From [Mycobacterium] vasticus (lineage in GTDB: Bacteria; Actinomycetota; Actinomycetes; Mycobacteriales; Mycobacteriaceae), in contig NZ_CP084028.1 in assembly GCF_020181595.1 (NCBI RefSeq), positions 3,611,601-3,675,600 of the forward strand: a stretch of DNA of 64,000 nucleotides, written 5' to 3'. The translations under genes were made by a program, and so were the position numbers. Positions 1 through 8,168 of this stretch are shown here, piece after piece; within the stretch, counting starts at the first letter, position 1; each line of letters starts with the position of its first letter. A model generated the notes under the pieces. It saw only the letters and a program-made list of their open reading frames with translations. It ran no database searches and had not been told where the DNA came from.

Positions 1-2
1 CG

Positions 3-167
3 GTGACCGCGGCCGAGCTGATCAACGCAGCCGATCGCGGCCGGTTGGCCGAGGGCCTGCTCGCCGACATCATCGGTGTGGCCGGAGATCCGTTGTCCGA
101 CATCACCGTTACCCGCAACGTTTCGTTCGTCATGAAAGGCGGCAAGGTCTATGTCAACAAGAACTGA
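3..167 (+). CDS. Amidohydrolase family protein, C-terminal fragment
   Basis: This is the last 54 codons of a gene cut by the left window edge, ending in TGA at 165-167. The peptide has the typical tail of imidazolonepropionase-like amidohydrolases: a stretch matching EGLLADIIGVAGDPLSDI followed by a short beta-strand ending FVMKGGKVYVNKN. In this family the tail closes the small beta-sandwich domain, and the metal-binding residues lie upstream, outside the window. The next gene starts inside it (17-nt overlap), so the two are probably co-transcribed with the acyl-CoA dehydrogenase genes that follow. The substrate cannot be judged from this fragment. Confidence 0.6.
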   Translation: MTAAELINAADRGRLAEGLLADIIGVAGDPLSDITVTRNVSFVMKGGKVYVNKN

Positions 168-573
168 CGAGCTCGTCGAGATCCAGCAGTTGCTGGCTCG
201 TTACGCGGTGACCATCACCCAGGGCGACATCGACGGGCTGGTGGGGGTGTTCACCCCCGACGGCACCTACAGTGCGTTCGGCGAAACCTATTCGCTGGAC
301 CGGTTTCCGGTGCTGGTGGACGCCGCACCCAAGGGGCTGTTCATGACCGGCACCCCGGTGATCGAGCTGGACGGCGACACCGCCACCGGCACGCAGCCGC
401 TGTGCTTCATCGATCACGCCAGCCATGACATGCGGATCGGCTACTACAACGACACCTATGTCCGCACCGCCGACGGCTGGCGGTTGAAGACCCGCAAGAT
501 GACCTTCATCCGGCGCAGCGGTGACCACGACGCGGGACGGCCGCACGCCGTCGGCAGGCCAGAAGCCGGATGA
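151..573 (+). CDS. SnoaL-like / NTF2-fold small protein
   Basis: A 140-residue protein with the pattern of the SnoaL_4/NTF2-like superfamily: an N-terminal helix (ELVEIQQLLARYAVTITQGD), an early FTPDGTYSAFG strand, a central hydrophobic core and a late YVRTADGWRLKTRKM strand. These small alpha+beta barrels act as polyketide cyclases, dehydratases, isomerases or ligand-binding proteins, often in steroid and aromatic catabolic clusters. Its ATG lies inside the preceding amidohydrolase gene and its stop overlaps the ATG of the following acyl-CoA dehydrogenase by 4 nt, which indicates translational coupling. Family assignment is good; the reaction is not known. Confidence 0.75.
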   Translation: MSTRTDELVEIQQLLARYAVTITQGDIDGLVGVFTPDGTYSAFGETYSLDRFPVLVDAAPKGLFMTGTPVIELDGDTATGTQPLCFIDHASHDMRIGYYNDTYVRTADGWRLKTRKMTFIRRSGDHDAGRPHAVGRPEAG

Positions 574-1679
574 GTGCGCTGCACGACCCCGCCGAGTTCC
601 GCACCCAACTGCGCGCCTGGCTCGACACCAATGACCTGACGGCCCCGGCCGACCACTCGCTCGAGTCGCACATGCGGCAGTTCATCCGGGTCCAGCGCGC
701 CCTCTACGACGCCGGGTGGGGCCGTTACGGCTGGCCCGAGAAGGCGGGCGGTCTGGGCGGTCCGGACATGCTGCGCGCCATCGTCGGCGAGGAGGTGGTC
801 GGGCGGCGATTGGCCGAGCCGGGGCCGTATTCCATGCTCGAGGTGCTGACGCCGACGATGATCGACTATGCCAGCCCGGAGCTCGCCGCGGAAATGGTCC
901 CCAAACTGCTGCGCGGCGAGGAACAGTGGTGCCAAGGCTTTTCCGAACCCGGCTCCGGCAGCGACCTGGCATCGCTGAGTACCCGAGCCACCCCCGACGG
1001 CGACAACTGGATCATCAACGGGCAGAAGGTCTGGACGAGCTTCGCCCAGTACTCCCAACGCTGCATCCTGCTCACCCGCACCGCCCCGGGGCACGACGGG
1101 ATCACCGCGTTCTTCGTCGACATGGACGCCCCCGGGATCACGGTGCGGCCGCTGCACACCATGCACGGTGTCGATGAGTTCTGCGAGGTCTACTTCGACG
1201 ACGTGGTGGTCTCCGGTGATCGCATGCTCGGCAAGCCCGGTGACGGCTGGCCCCTGGCGATGGATCTGCTGCCGTTCGAACGGTCCACCTGCTTCTGGCA
1301 ACGGATCGCCTACCTGTACTCCCGTTTCGACGACTTGATCGCCCAACTGGCGGCACGCGGCGAGACCGACGACTCCGCGATGGGCGCAACGTATCTGGCG
1401 CTGCACACGCTGCGCTGCCGGTCGGCGGCCACCCAGCACCGACTGGCCGGCGGCACCCGGCTGGGCCCGGAGACGTCGATCGACAAGGTGTTGTTGGCCG
1501 GCGCTGAGCAGCAGCTCTACGACACCGCGCGCGACGTGCTGCCCGGGGCCATCGAACTCGACGAGTCACCCTGGCGCACCGAGTACCTGTATTCGCGGGC
1601 GGCAACCATCTACGGCGGCACCTCGGAGATCCAGCGCAACATCATCGCGCGCCGGCTGCTGGATCTGGGTAAGGAGTGA
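570..1679 (+). CDS. Acyl-CoA dehydrogenase, large-type subunit
   Basis: A 369-residue FAD-dependent acyl-CoA dehydrogenase. The middle domain has the FAD-contacting stretch WCQGFSEPGSGSDLASL and WTSFAQYS. The C-terminal domain ends in IYGGTSEIQRNIIARRLL. The residue that is catalytic Glu in MCAD-type enzymes (YEGTSQIQ) is Gly here, as in many actinobacterial FadE subunits. It is directly followed by a shorter dehydrogenase gene (1682-2491), the arrangement of the heteromeric alpha2beta2 FadE enzymes known from mycobacterial steroid catabolism. It likely oxidises an acyl-CoA side chain or ring-derived CoA ester. Partnership is inferred from adjacency. Confidence 0.9.
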   Translation: MSALHDPAEFRTQLRAWLDTNDLTAPADHSLESHMRQFIRVQRALYDAGWGRYGWPEKAGGLGGPDMLRAIVGEEVVGRRLAEPGPYSMLEVLTPTMIDYASPELAAEMVPKLLRGEEQWCQGFSEPGSGSDLASLSTRATPDGDNWIINGQKVWTSFAQYSQRCILLTRTAPGHDGITAFFVDMDAPGITVRPLHTMHGVDEFCEVYFDDVVVSGDRMLGKPGDGWPLAMDLLPFERSTCFWQRIAYLYSRFDDLIAQLAARGETDDSAMGATYLALHTLRCRSAATQHRLAGGTRLGPETSIDKVLLAGAEQQLYDTARDVLPGAIELDESPWRTEYLYSRAATIYGGTSEIQRNIIARRLLDLGKE

Positions 1680-1681
1680 CG

Positions 1682-2491
1682 ATGACCACCGGAACCGATG
1701 CCGCATCAGCCGCACTGCTGGAAGACACCCTGCGCAAGACCATGGCGTCGGCGTCCGGCCCGGCACTGGATCAGGCGCTGGCCGAACTCGGCTGGGCGGA
1801 AATGCTTTCCGAGGACCCGGACCTGGCCATTCCGCTGGTGTTCCGACTGCTCGGGGAGACCGGGGCGCACGCCTCGGTGCTCAACGACGTGATCCTGGAG
1901 ACCATCGGCGGCCTACCCGGCGGCACTCCCCCGATGCCCTATGCCGGTGGCAACTGGGTGATCTGGGAGCGCACCGAACGCGAGGGCAATCCGATCCTCG
2001 GCGGGCTTCCCCTGCTCGAGATCCCCGGCGGGGAGCAGATGCGCCTGGGTGAGGCCCGGCGCGCGTTGGGGTGGTGGCTGGTCGGCTCGGCGCGGGCGAT
2101 GCTGGACCTGGCCCGCCAACACGCACTGGACCGGGTGCAGTTCGGCAAGCCGATCGCCTCGTTCCAGGCGGTTCGGCACCGACTCGCCGAGACCCTGGTC
2201 GCCATCGAGGGGGCCGAGGCCACCCTGTCGGTGCCTGTCGCCGACAGCCCGGACCTGATCGCGATGCTGGCCAAGGCGGCGGCCGGCCAGGCCGCGCTGA
2301 CCGCGGCCAAGCACTGCCAGCAGGTACTCGGCGGGATCGGCTTCACCGCCGAACACGAACTGCACCACCACATCAAGCGCGTCCTGGTGCTCGACGGCCT
2401 GCTCGGCAGCACCCGCGAGCTGACCCGCCAGGTCGGGCGGGGGCTACGGGCCCGCGGCTCCGCGCCCCGGTTGGTGCAGCTCCAGCGATAA
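1682..2491 (+). CDS. Acyl-CoA dehydrogenase, short partner subunit
   Basis: A 269-residue, shortened acyl-CoA dehydrogenase. The C-terminal domain is clear (RVQFGKPIASFQAVRHRLAE, then QQVLGGIGFTAEHELHHH), while the N-terminal and middle domains are reduced. The ATG at 1682 is chosen because AAGGAG at 1671-1676 sits 5 nt upstream; a GTG at 1676 lies inside that Shine-Dalgarno sequence. It follows the 570-1679 gene with a 2-nt gap and probably forms a heteromer with it, one chain giving the FAD arginine/QVLGG contacts and the other the acyl site. It ends the plus-strand operon before an inverted repeat at 2499-2554. Confidence 0.88.
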   Translation: MTTGTDAASAALLEDTLRKTMASASGPALDQALAELGWAEMLSEDPDLAIPLVFRLLGETGAHASVLNDVILETIGGLPGGTPPMPYAGGNWVIWERTEREGNPILGGLPLLEIPGGEQMRLGEARRALGWWLVGSARAMLDLARQHALDRVQFGKPIASFQAVRHRLAETLVAIEGAEATLSVPVADSPDLIAMLAKAAAGQAALTAAKHCQQVLGGIGFTAEHELHHHIKRVLVLDGLLGSTRELTRQVGRGLRARGSAPRLVQLQR

Positions 2492-2498
2492 GCCTCGC

Positions 2499-2554
2499 CG
2501 AGAGGGAATTACACGACGAGACACGCCGTCTGGGCGTCGCCCGATTCCCTCTCG
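2499..2554. terminator. Inverted repeat between convergent genes, probable bidirectional terminator
   Basis: A perfect 11-base inverted repeat, CGAGAGGGAAT at 2499-2509 and ATTCCCTCTCG at 2544-2554, fills the gap between two convergent genes (stops at 2491 and 2569). The 34-nt centre can pair further (GACACGCC with GGGCGTC). No T-tract follows, which is usual for mycobacterial hairpins. The location makes transcription termination in both directions the simplest role. Confidence 0.5.
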
Positions 2555-2568
2555 CGACGCAATCGCGG

Positions 2569-3741
2569 TTACCGCGGCAGGCCCAGCACCCGCTGGGCGA
2601 TGATGTTGCGCTGAATCTCCGAGGTTCCTCCGGCGATGGTGCCGGAGAAGCTGCGCAGGTAGCGGTCGAACCAACTGCTGGTGGCGTGGTCCTCGTTCAT
2701 CGGCGTGTAGGTCCCCGAAACCGCCGGGTGGGCCAGCGCGCGGGAACCCGCTGCGTCCAGTGCATGTTCGGCGCCGGTCTGAACCGCCTCGGAGCCAAGC
2801 AGTTTGAGCACCGACAGCGCCGGGACGTCCTGCTCACCGCGGGCCGCCTGGGCCAGCGCGACCGAGCCGAGCAGCCGCAGCGCCTGGTTGTCCATCACCA
2901 TGGTGGCGAAGTGATCGCGGTCCAGCGGCCCTGCCGGACGGAAATCGTGGATCAGGTCACGCAGCCGGTCGGCGAAGCTCATCCACAACAGCGTGCGCTC
3001 ATGCCCGAGCGAGCCGTTGGCCACGCCCCAGCCGCCGTTGAGCGGCCCCACCAGGTTCTCCGCCGGCACTTGCACGTCGGTGAAGAACACCTCGTTGAAG
3101 TCGATGTCGTCGTGCGCGCACGCCGAGGCGAACGGCCGCCGGACCACCCCTGGCGCGTCCGTCGGGATCAGCAACACGCTGATTCCCTTGTGCTTGGGGG
3201 CATCCGGGTCGGTGCGCACGAACGTCAACAGCACGTCGGCGTCATGCGCCCCCGACGTCCACACCTTCTGGCCGTTGACCACGAAGTGGTCGCCGGTCGG
3301 TACCGCGCGGGTCTGCAGCCCGGCGAGGTCCGAGCCGGCGCCCGGCTCGCTCATGCCCAGCGATGCGCTGATCTCGGCCCGCAGGATGGGCACCGCCCAG
3401 CGCCGCTTCTGCTCGTCGGTGCCGAACGACAGCAGTGACGCGGCGATGATGCCGACGCCCTGGGGGTTGAAGCTGGGGTAGATCCGCCGCCTCGACAGCT
3501 CCTCGGAGTGCACGTACTGCTGCAGGATCGTGGCGTTGCGGCCGCCGAACTCCGGTGGGTTTCCGGGAAGCAGCCAGCCGTTGTCGAACAACAGCCGCTG
3601 CCAGCGACGCGCCCATTCGGGCACGTGGGAGCACGACCGGGACCGTTCGATCATGTCGGCTTCGGCGGGCAGGTGTTCATCGAGGAACGCAGCGAACTCC
3701 GCCCGGAAGTTCTCGACATCGGCATCGAAGGTGAGTTGCAC
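2569..3741 (-). CDS. Acyl-CoA dehydrogenase
   Basis: A 390-residue full-length acyl-CoA dehydrogenase read leftwards from an ATG at 3741. The middle domain contains SASLGMSEPGAGSDLAGL and WTSGAHDADVLL; the C-terminal domain ends AGGTSEIQRNIIAQRVLGLP. As in the other two large subunits of this window, Gly replaces the MCAD-type catalytic Glu, so the base must lie elsewhere if the enzyme is active alone. It is transcribed divergently from a TetR gene (3932), with a GAGAAT-N3-ATTCTC palindrome at 3796-3810 between them, so it is a likely target of that regulator. The substrate is unknown. Confidence 0.9.
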   Translation of the reverse strand: MQLTFDADVENFRAEFAAFLDEHLPAEADMIERSRSCSHVPEWARRWQRLLFDNGWLLPGNPPEFGGRNATILQQYVHSEELSRRRIYPSFNPQGVGIIAASLLSFGTDEQKRRWAVPILRAEISASLGMSEPGAGSDLAGLQTRAVPTGDHFVVNGQKVWTSGAHDADVLLTFVRTDPDAPKHKGISVLLIPTDAPGVVRRPFASACAHDDIDFNEVFFTDVQVPAENLVGPLNGGWGVANGSLGHERTLLWMSFADRLRDLIHDFRPAGPLDRDHFATMVMDNQALRLLGSVALAQAARGEQDVPALSVLKLLGSEAVQTGAEHALDAAGSRALAHPAVSGTYTPMNEDHATSSWFDRYLRSFSGTIAGGTSEIQRNIIAQRVLGLPR

Positions 3742-3795
3742 CGATCACTCCTCGGCTCGGGAAATTTGCGAGTCCGCTTCCATAGACGCGACCAT

Positions 3796-3810
3796 GAGAA
3801 TATCATTCTC
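3796..3810. promoter_or_regulatory. Palindromic operator GAGAAT-N3-ATTCTC
   Basis: A perfect 6+3+6 inverted repeat (GAGAATATCATTCTC) lies between the divergent acyl-CoA dehydrogenase and tetR genes. The same arms recur at 27169-27183. This is a typical position and size for the autoregulatory operator of the neighbouring TetR protein. The binding protein is inferred. Confidence 0.55.
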
Positions 3811-3884
3811 GGATGGAGAAGTTACAATCTCTCAAATGTGAGGCTCGCGCCGGTGCGGCGCACCGCCGAAGGGTTACCGTCCAG

Positions 3885-3890
3885 TACAGT
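3885..3890 (+). promoter_or_regulatory. -10 box of the tetR promoter
   Basis: TACAGT fits the mycobacterial TANNNT -10 consensus and lies 6 nt before an ATG at 3897. If transcription starts at about 3897, the transcript is leaderless for a 12-codon ORF (3897-3935), and the TetR GTG at 3932 lies about 35 nt into the message. Confidence 0.4.
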
Positions 3891-3896
3891 TGCGTC

Positions 3897-3935
3897 ATGT
3901 CTCGGTTGCCCCACACCCTTTCGGAGGGCTGGTGA
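3897..3935 (+). CDS. Possible leaderless 12-codon upstream ORF coupled to tetR
   Basis: ATG at 3897 opens a short frame (MSRLPHTLSEGW) whose TGA at 3933-3935 overlaps the GTG start of the TetR gene at 3932 in a GTGA arrangement. The ATG sits at the expected start site of a TACAGT -10 box, so it could be translated leaderlessly and couple ribosomes onto the regulator gene. This is inferred from geometry alone; conservation was not tested. Confidence 0.35.
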   Translation: MSRLPHTLSEGW

Positions 3936-4585
3936 GCAGCCCCAGCGAAGAGCCCGCCTGGAAACAGCGCGCGGTCGAACGCTCCATCAAGACCGCAAAG
4001 ATCCGCGCGGCGCAACGCGTCCAGCGATTTCTCGACGCCGCGCAGTCCATCATCATCGAGAAGGGCAGCACCGACTTCACCGTCCAGGAGGTGGTGGACC
4101 GCTCCCGCCAGTCGCTGCGCAGCTTCTACCTGCAGTTCGACGGTAAGCATGAGCTGCTGCTGGCGCTGTTCGAAGACGCCCTGAGCCGCGCGGCCGACCA
4201 GATCCGCGCCGCCACGGCCAACCATCCCGACCCGATCGAACGCCTCAAGGTCGCCGTGGAGTTGCTGTTCGAGTCGTCGCGCCCGGACCCGGCGGCCAAG
4301 CGTCCGCTGTTCTCGGACTTCGCGCCCAGCCTGTTGCTGACTCATCCCGCCGAGGTGAGGGTCGCCCACGCGCCACTGTTGTCGCTGCTGTCCGAACTGA
4401 CCGAACAGGCCGCCGAGGCCGGCCAGTTGCGCCCCGGCGCCAACCCCCGGCGGGTCGCGGCGATGATCATGCAGACGGTGCTGTTCAACGCCCAATCCAG
4501 CCCGGCCTCAACCGATCCGGCGGCCAACCCGCTGACCGCGGATGAGGTCTGGGACTTCTGCGCCCACGGCTTCGGCCGTAGCTGA
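3932..4585 (+). CDS. TetR family transcriptional regulator
   Basis: A 217-residue TetR regulator. The N-terminal DNA-binding domain has a helix-turn-helix in FTVQEVVDRSRQSLRSFYLQ, followed by a helical ligand-binding domain. The GTG at 3932 is preferred because GGAGG at 3923-3927 precedes it. A longer in-frame reading from a TTG at 3890 would add 14 residues but has no ribosome site. It is divergent from an acyl-CoA dehydrogenase, and a palindrome in the gap (3796-3810) is repeated at 27169-27183. That suggests control of both the dehydrogenase and the ligase/reductase pair there. A ligand such as an acyl-CoA is plausible but unproven. Confidence 0.88.
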   Translation: MSSPSEEPAWKQRAVERSIKTAKIRAAQRVQRFLDAAQSIIIEKGSTDFTVQEVVDRSRQSLRSFYLQFDGKHELLLALFEDALSRAADQIRAATANHPDPIERLKVAVELLFESSRPDPAAKRPLFSDFAPSLLLTHPAEVRVAHAPLLSLLSELTEQAAEAGQLRPGANPRRVAAMIMQTVLFNAQSSPASTDPAANPLTADEVWDFCAHGFGRS

Positions 4586-4724
4586 TCCACACCACCACTC
4601 GCGCGCCCGATCGGATCGGTGACCGCGCGGTTTGTCGCGCCCGAACAACCCTGGACAAGGGGTGATGAAGCGCATACCCTCGTCTGCGATACCCAATTAT
4701 CGATAAATGAGAAGGGGATTATCC

Positions 4725-6182
4725 ATGTCGGTGCAGGCGGTCTTGGACGACATCCGGAAGGTCCCCGGTACCGGCGACGTGATTCCGATCATCGACCCGG
4801 CCACCGAAGAACAGATCAGCGAGTTCACCGACTGCGGCCCCGAGGCCGTCAACGACGCCGTCGCGCGCGCCAAGGCCACCGCCGAGTCCGGCGTGTGGTC
4901 GAACATGGCCGACTACGACCGGGCCCGGGTGCTGTGGAAGATCGCCGATCTGATCGACGAGAACGCCGAGGTCCTGGCCGAACTGGAGTCGGTCAATGCC
5001 GGTATCCCCGCTTCGCAGGCCGCCATCATCACCAAGGTGGGCTCGGAGTGGTTCCGCTACTACGCCGGCTGGTGTACCAAGATCGACGGCATCGCCCGCG
5101 ACGTGAACACCGGTGGCCTGACCGGCATCGAGTCCCATCAGCACGTCTACACGCTGCGCGAGCCCTACGACGTTGTGGGACTGATCTTCCCGTGGAACGG
5201 GCCGGTCTTCAACTTCTGCGCCAAGCTGGCCCCGTCGCTGGCCGCGGGCTGCAGCAGCGTGGTCAAACCGGCCGAGGAGACCCCGCTGTCAGCACTGGTC
5301 CTGGACCGCATCCTGAGTGAGGCCGGGGTTCCCGACGGCGTGGTCAACATGGTGCTGGGCTACGGCCACACCGCCGGCGCGGCGATCACCGCGCACCCCG
5401 ACGTGGACAAGGTCGCGTTCACCGGATCGACCGAGGTCGGCCGGGAGATCGTGAAGGCTTCTGCCGCAAGCAATCTCAACAAGGTAACCCTCGAGCTCGG
5501 CGGCAAGTCACCGGTGCTGATCTACGACGACGCGGACCTGGACATGGCCATCACCATGGCGGCGTTCGGCACGTTCGTGCACTCCGGACAGGCCTGCGTG
5601 TGCGGCTCACGCATCTTCGCCCAGCGCGGGGTCTATGAACGCGTCGTGGAGGGCATCGCCAACATGGCCAACATGATGCAGCTCGGCGGCCCCAAGGATG
5701 ACGGCGTCATGGTCGGCCCGCTGATCAGCCAGAAGCAGCTGACCCGGGTGCTGGGCTACCTGGAGCAGGGCAAGGCCGACGGCAACGAGCTGGTCACCGG
5801 CGGACACCGGCTGGACCGCAAGGGCTACTTCGTGCACCCGACGGTGGTCACCGGCGTCGACCCCGACACCAGCCGGCTGTTCCAGGAAGAGATCTTCGGC
5901 CCGGTGGTCACCATCCTGCCGTTCGACGACGACGACGAGGCGATCGCGCTGGCCAACAACAGCAGCTACGGCCTGGCAGCCACCGCGTGGACGACCAACC
6001 TCGGCCGGGCCCACCGGCTTGCCAAGCGGCTCAAGGCCGGAACCGTCGGGCTCAACTGCCAGATGCAGTTCGACCACTCCATGCCATTCGGCGGATACAA
6101 GCAGTCCGGCTGGGGCTATGAGTCCGGCAAGGCCGGCATCGAGGCCTATCTCCAGACGAAGATCGTCTGGACCCAGATGTAG
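4725..6182 (+). CDS. Aldehyde dehydrogenase (NAD-dependent)
   Basis: A 485-residue aldehyde dehydrogenase. It has IFPWNGPVFNF and the GSTEVG cofactor loop. The general base Glu is in LELGGKSP (about residue 257) and the catalytic Cys in SGQACVCGSR (about residue 290). The C-terminal FGGYKQSGWG oligomerisation strand is present. ATG 4725 is preferred over ATG 4707 because GAAGGGG at 4711-4717 is spaced 7 nt from it. It oxidises an aldehyde to the acid with NAD(P)+. It is followed after 18 nt by a Rossmann-fold reductase-like gene, probably in the same operon. A TTATCGATAA palindrome lies at 4697-4706, just upstream. Confidence 0.92.
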   Translation: MSVQAVLDDIRKVPGTGDVIPIIDPATEEQISEFTDCGPEAVNDAVARAKATAESGVWSNMADYDRARVLWKIADLIDENAEVLAELESVNAGIPASQAAIITKVGSEWFRYYAGWCTKIDGIARDVNTGGLTGIESHQHVYTLREPYDVVGLIFPWNGPVFNFCAKLAPSLAAGCSSVVKPAEETPLSALVLDRILSEAGVPDGVVNMVLGYGHTAGAAITAHPDVDKVAFTGSTEVGREIVKASAASNLNKVTLELGGKSPVLIYDDADLDMAITMAAFGTFVHSGQACVCGSRIFAQRGVYERVVEGIANMANMMQLGGPKDDGVMVGPLISQKQLTRVLGYLEQGKADGNELVTGGHRLDRKGYFVHPTVVTGVDPDTSRLFQEEIFGPVVTILPFDDDDEAIALANNSSYGLAATAWTTNLGRAHRLAKRLKAGTVGLNCQMQFDHSMPFGGYKQSGWGYESGKAGIEAYLQTKIVWTQM

Positions 6183-6200
6183 CCGGGGACTTCAAACGAC

Positions 6201-7277
6201 ATGGCACGCAACACCAAGGCCCCGTATCGGGTCGTCCAGTGGACGACGGGCAACGTCGGCAAGAGCGCGGTCCGGGCGATCGCCGCCCATCCCGACTACG
6301 AACTCGTCGGGCTCTTCTCCTGGTCGCCGGAGAAGACCGGCCGTGACGCCGGGGAGCTGGTCGGCATCGACCCGCTGGGCGTCACCGCGACCAATGACGT
6401 CGCGGCGCTGCTGGCGCTCAAGCCGGACTGCGTCGTCTACAACCCGATGTGGATCAACGTCGACGAGCTGGTGACGATCCTGGCGGCGGGCGTGAACGTG
6501 GTGACGTCGGCGTCGTTCATCACCGGGCACAATCTCGGCGCCGACCGGGACCGGCTCGAAAAAGCCTGTCACGACGGCGGTTCCACCCTGTTCGGGTCCG
6601 GCGTCAGTCCCGGCTTCGCCGAACTGCTGGCGATCGTCGCGGCGACCGGCTGCGACCGGGTCGACAAGATCACCATCACCGAGACCGCCGACACCACCTT
6701 GTATGACTCCCCCGACACCGAACGTCCGGTGGGATTCGGCACCGCCATCGATGACCCCAACCTGGCGCCGATGGCCTCAGCGGGCACCGCGGTGTTCGCC
6801 GAGGCGGTGCAGCTGGTCGCCGACGCCATCGGGGTGGAACTCGACGAGATCACCTGTGTGGCCGAATACGCCCAGACCACAGCGGATCTGCCGATGGCAT
6901 CGTGGACGATCCCGGCGGGCCACGTGGCCGGTGTGTTCGCCAGCTGGCAGGGCATCGTCGGCGGCAGAACCGTCATCGACATCAACGTGCGGTGGCGCAA
7001 AGGCCAGACGCTGGAACCGGACTGGCAGCTGGGTGGCGACGGCTGGAAGATCACCATCGACGGGCGCCCGACGGTCAACATGCAGGTGGGCTTCACCCCG
7101 CCGCAGGACATGATCGAAAACGCCACCTGCATCGACGATTTCTTCGAGCTCGGTCACATCATGACGGCGATGCCGCCGATCAACGCCATCCCGGCGGTGG
7201 TCGCCGCCGAGCCGGGCATCGCCACCTACAACGATCTGAGCTTGACCCTGCCGCGCGGCCGGGCTCACCAGAGGTAG
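6201..7277 (+). CDS. NAD(P)H-dependent dehydrogenase, DapB/amine dehydrogenase-like
   Basis: A 358-residue protein of the dihydrodipicolinate-reductase-like or NAD(P)H-dependent amine dehydrogenase family common in mycobacteria. An N-terminal Rossmann fold is marked by YRVVQWTTGNVGKSAVRAI (GxxGxxG-like). It is followed by a motif-rich VTSASFITGHNLG segment and a FGSGVSPGFAELLAI stretch typical of the family. Members act on keto/imino substrates in several catabolic contexts. It lies 18 nt after the aldehyde dehydrogenase. Its last 13 nt overlap the end of the convergent oxidase-like operon. The exact substrate is not deducible. Confidence 0.8.
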   Translation: MARNTKAPYRVVQWTTGNVGKSAVRAIAAHPDYELVGLFSWSPEKTGRDAGELVGIDPLGVTATNDVAALLALKPDCVVYNPMWINVDELVTILAAGVNVVTSASFITGHNLGADRDRLEKACHDGGSTLFGSGVSPGFAELLAIVAATGCDRVDKITITETADTTLYDSPDTERPVGFGTAIDDPNLAPMASAGTAVFAEAVQLVADAIGVELDEITCVAEYAQTTADLPMASWTIPAGHVAGVFASWQGIVGGRTVIDINVRWRKGQTLEPDWQLGGDGWKITIDGRPTVNMQVGFTPPQDMIENATCIDDFFELGHIMTAMPPINAIPAVVAAEPGIATYNDLSLTLPRGRAHQR

Positions 7278-7561
7278 ATCGCCAGCACCGACGCCCACAG
7301 CACCACCTGCCAGGCGTCGGTGGCCCGGCGCAGCCACACCGGGGCGGTGCGCACCTCCATGAAGTTGGAGATGATCAGCCGGACCTTGACCGCCGACAGC
7401 GCGATCACCAAGACGGTGATGGGGACACTGGGCTCGGCGTGTCGGCCGGCGGGCGACAGCCACCACGACAACACGGTGATGGCCACCAGTGCCAGCCAGG
7501 TCAGCGTGGTCAGGCGGTCGGGCCGATGCGCGAACATCGATTGGCTGGTCAACGGATTCAC
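7265..7561 (-). CDS. Cytochrome c oxidase subunit IV-like membrane protein
   Basis: A 98-residue protein from a GTG at 7561 that overlaps the stop of the preceding subunit III gene (GTGA). It has three predicted membrane helices: LTWLALVAITVLSWWL, VPITVLVIALSAVKVRLII and WQVVLWASVLAIYLW. The central helix motif KVRLIISNFMEVR matches the prokaryotic cytochrome c oxidase subunit IV / NorF-like family, small accessory subunits of haem-copper oxidases. No subunit I or II gene is nearby. It is the last gene of a four-gene minus-strand operon and overlaps the end of the gene at 6201-7277. Confidence 0.75.
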   Translation of the reverse strand: MNPLTSQSMFAHRPDRLTTLTWLALVAITVLSWWLSPAGRHAEPSVPITVLVIALSAVKVRLIISNFMEVRTAPVWLRRATDAWQVVLWASVLAIYLW

Positions 7562-8154
7562 CTCATCACATACAGCAACGCGAAGATCACGACCCAGAGC
7601 AGATCGACCATGTGCCAATAGGTTGCGCCCTGCTCGACCATGCTGACCCGGGCCCGGCGCGGATTGCGCAGGTCCCGGATGACCACGCCGAGAATGAGCA
7701 GCCCCAGGGCCACATGGAACAGGTGCACCCCGGTCAGCACGTAGTAGAAGCTGAAGAAGGTGCTGGAATTGGTGTGGCCCGCACCGATCTCGGTGGCCCA
7801 CTCGTAAACCTTGATCACCGCGAACAGCGCACCGCAGCACATGCCGGCGCCGACCAGACCGATCGCACCGGCTCGGTTACCGGCCCGGGTGGCGTGCACG
7901 CTCTGCACGATCAGCCACGAGCTGGTGATCAGCACGACGGTGTTGACCACGCCCAGGGTGATGTTGAGGTGCTGCTGATCGGCCAGGAACTCCGCGGGCG
8001 CCTTCGCCCGAAACACCATGTAGGCCAGGAAGTAGCTGCCGAAGATGAACAGATCGCCCAGCACCATGAACCACATGTGCCCGTCACCGGGCAGATGCGT
8101 TGTGCGGCGCGGTATTTGCGGCCGGCGGACGGTGGTGGTCGCTTGGTCGGTCAT
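7558..8154 (-). CDS. Cytochrome c oxidase subunit III-like (NorE-type) protein
   Basis: A 198-residue membrane protein with about five helices and the subunit III / NorE signature. It includes PGDGHMWFMVLGDLFIFG near the N-terminus, a conserved Glu in KVYEW, the YVLTGVHLFHVALG helix and YWHMVDLLWVVIFALLY near the C-terminus. This family stabilises or supports haem-copper oxidases and NO reductases. ATG 8154 is chosen because the homology begins there; upstream in-frame codons overlap the neighbour. It is coupled to the subunit IV-like gene. The catalytic subunits are absent, so it must work with oxidase subunits encoded elsewhere or with the two membrane proteins beside it. Confidence 0.85.
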   Translation of the reverse strand: MTDQATTTVRRPQIPRRTTHLPGDGHMWFMVLGDLFIFGSYFLAYMVFRAKAPAEFLADQQHLNITLGVVNTVVLITSSWLIVQSVHATRAGNRAGAIGLVGAGMCCGALFAVIKVYEWATEIGAGHTNSSTFFSFYYVLTGVHLFHVALGLLILGVVIRDLRNPRRARVSMVEQGATYWHMVDLLWVVIFALLYVMR

Positions 8155-8168
8155 CGATGCCCCCGTTT

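Noticed and set aside
2071..3438. A plus-strand frame spanning the convergent ends of two dehydrogenase genes
   Set aside because: It crosses the 2499-2554 inverted repeat, overlaps two well-supported genes on opposite strands and resembles no protein.
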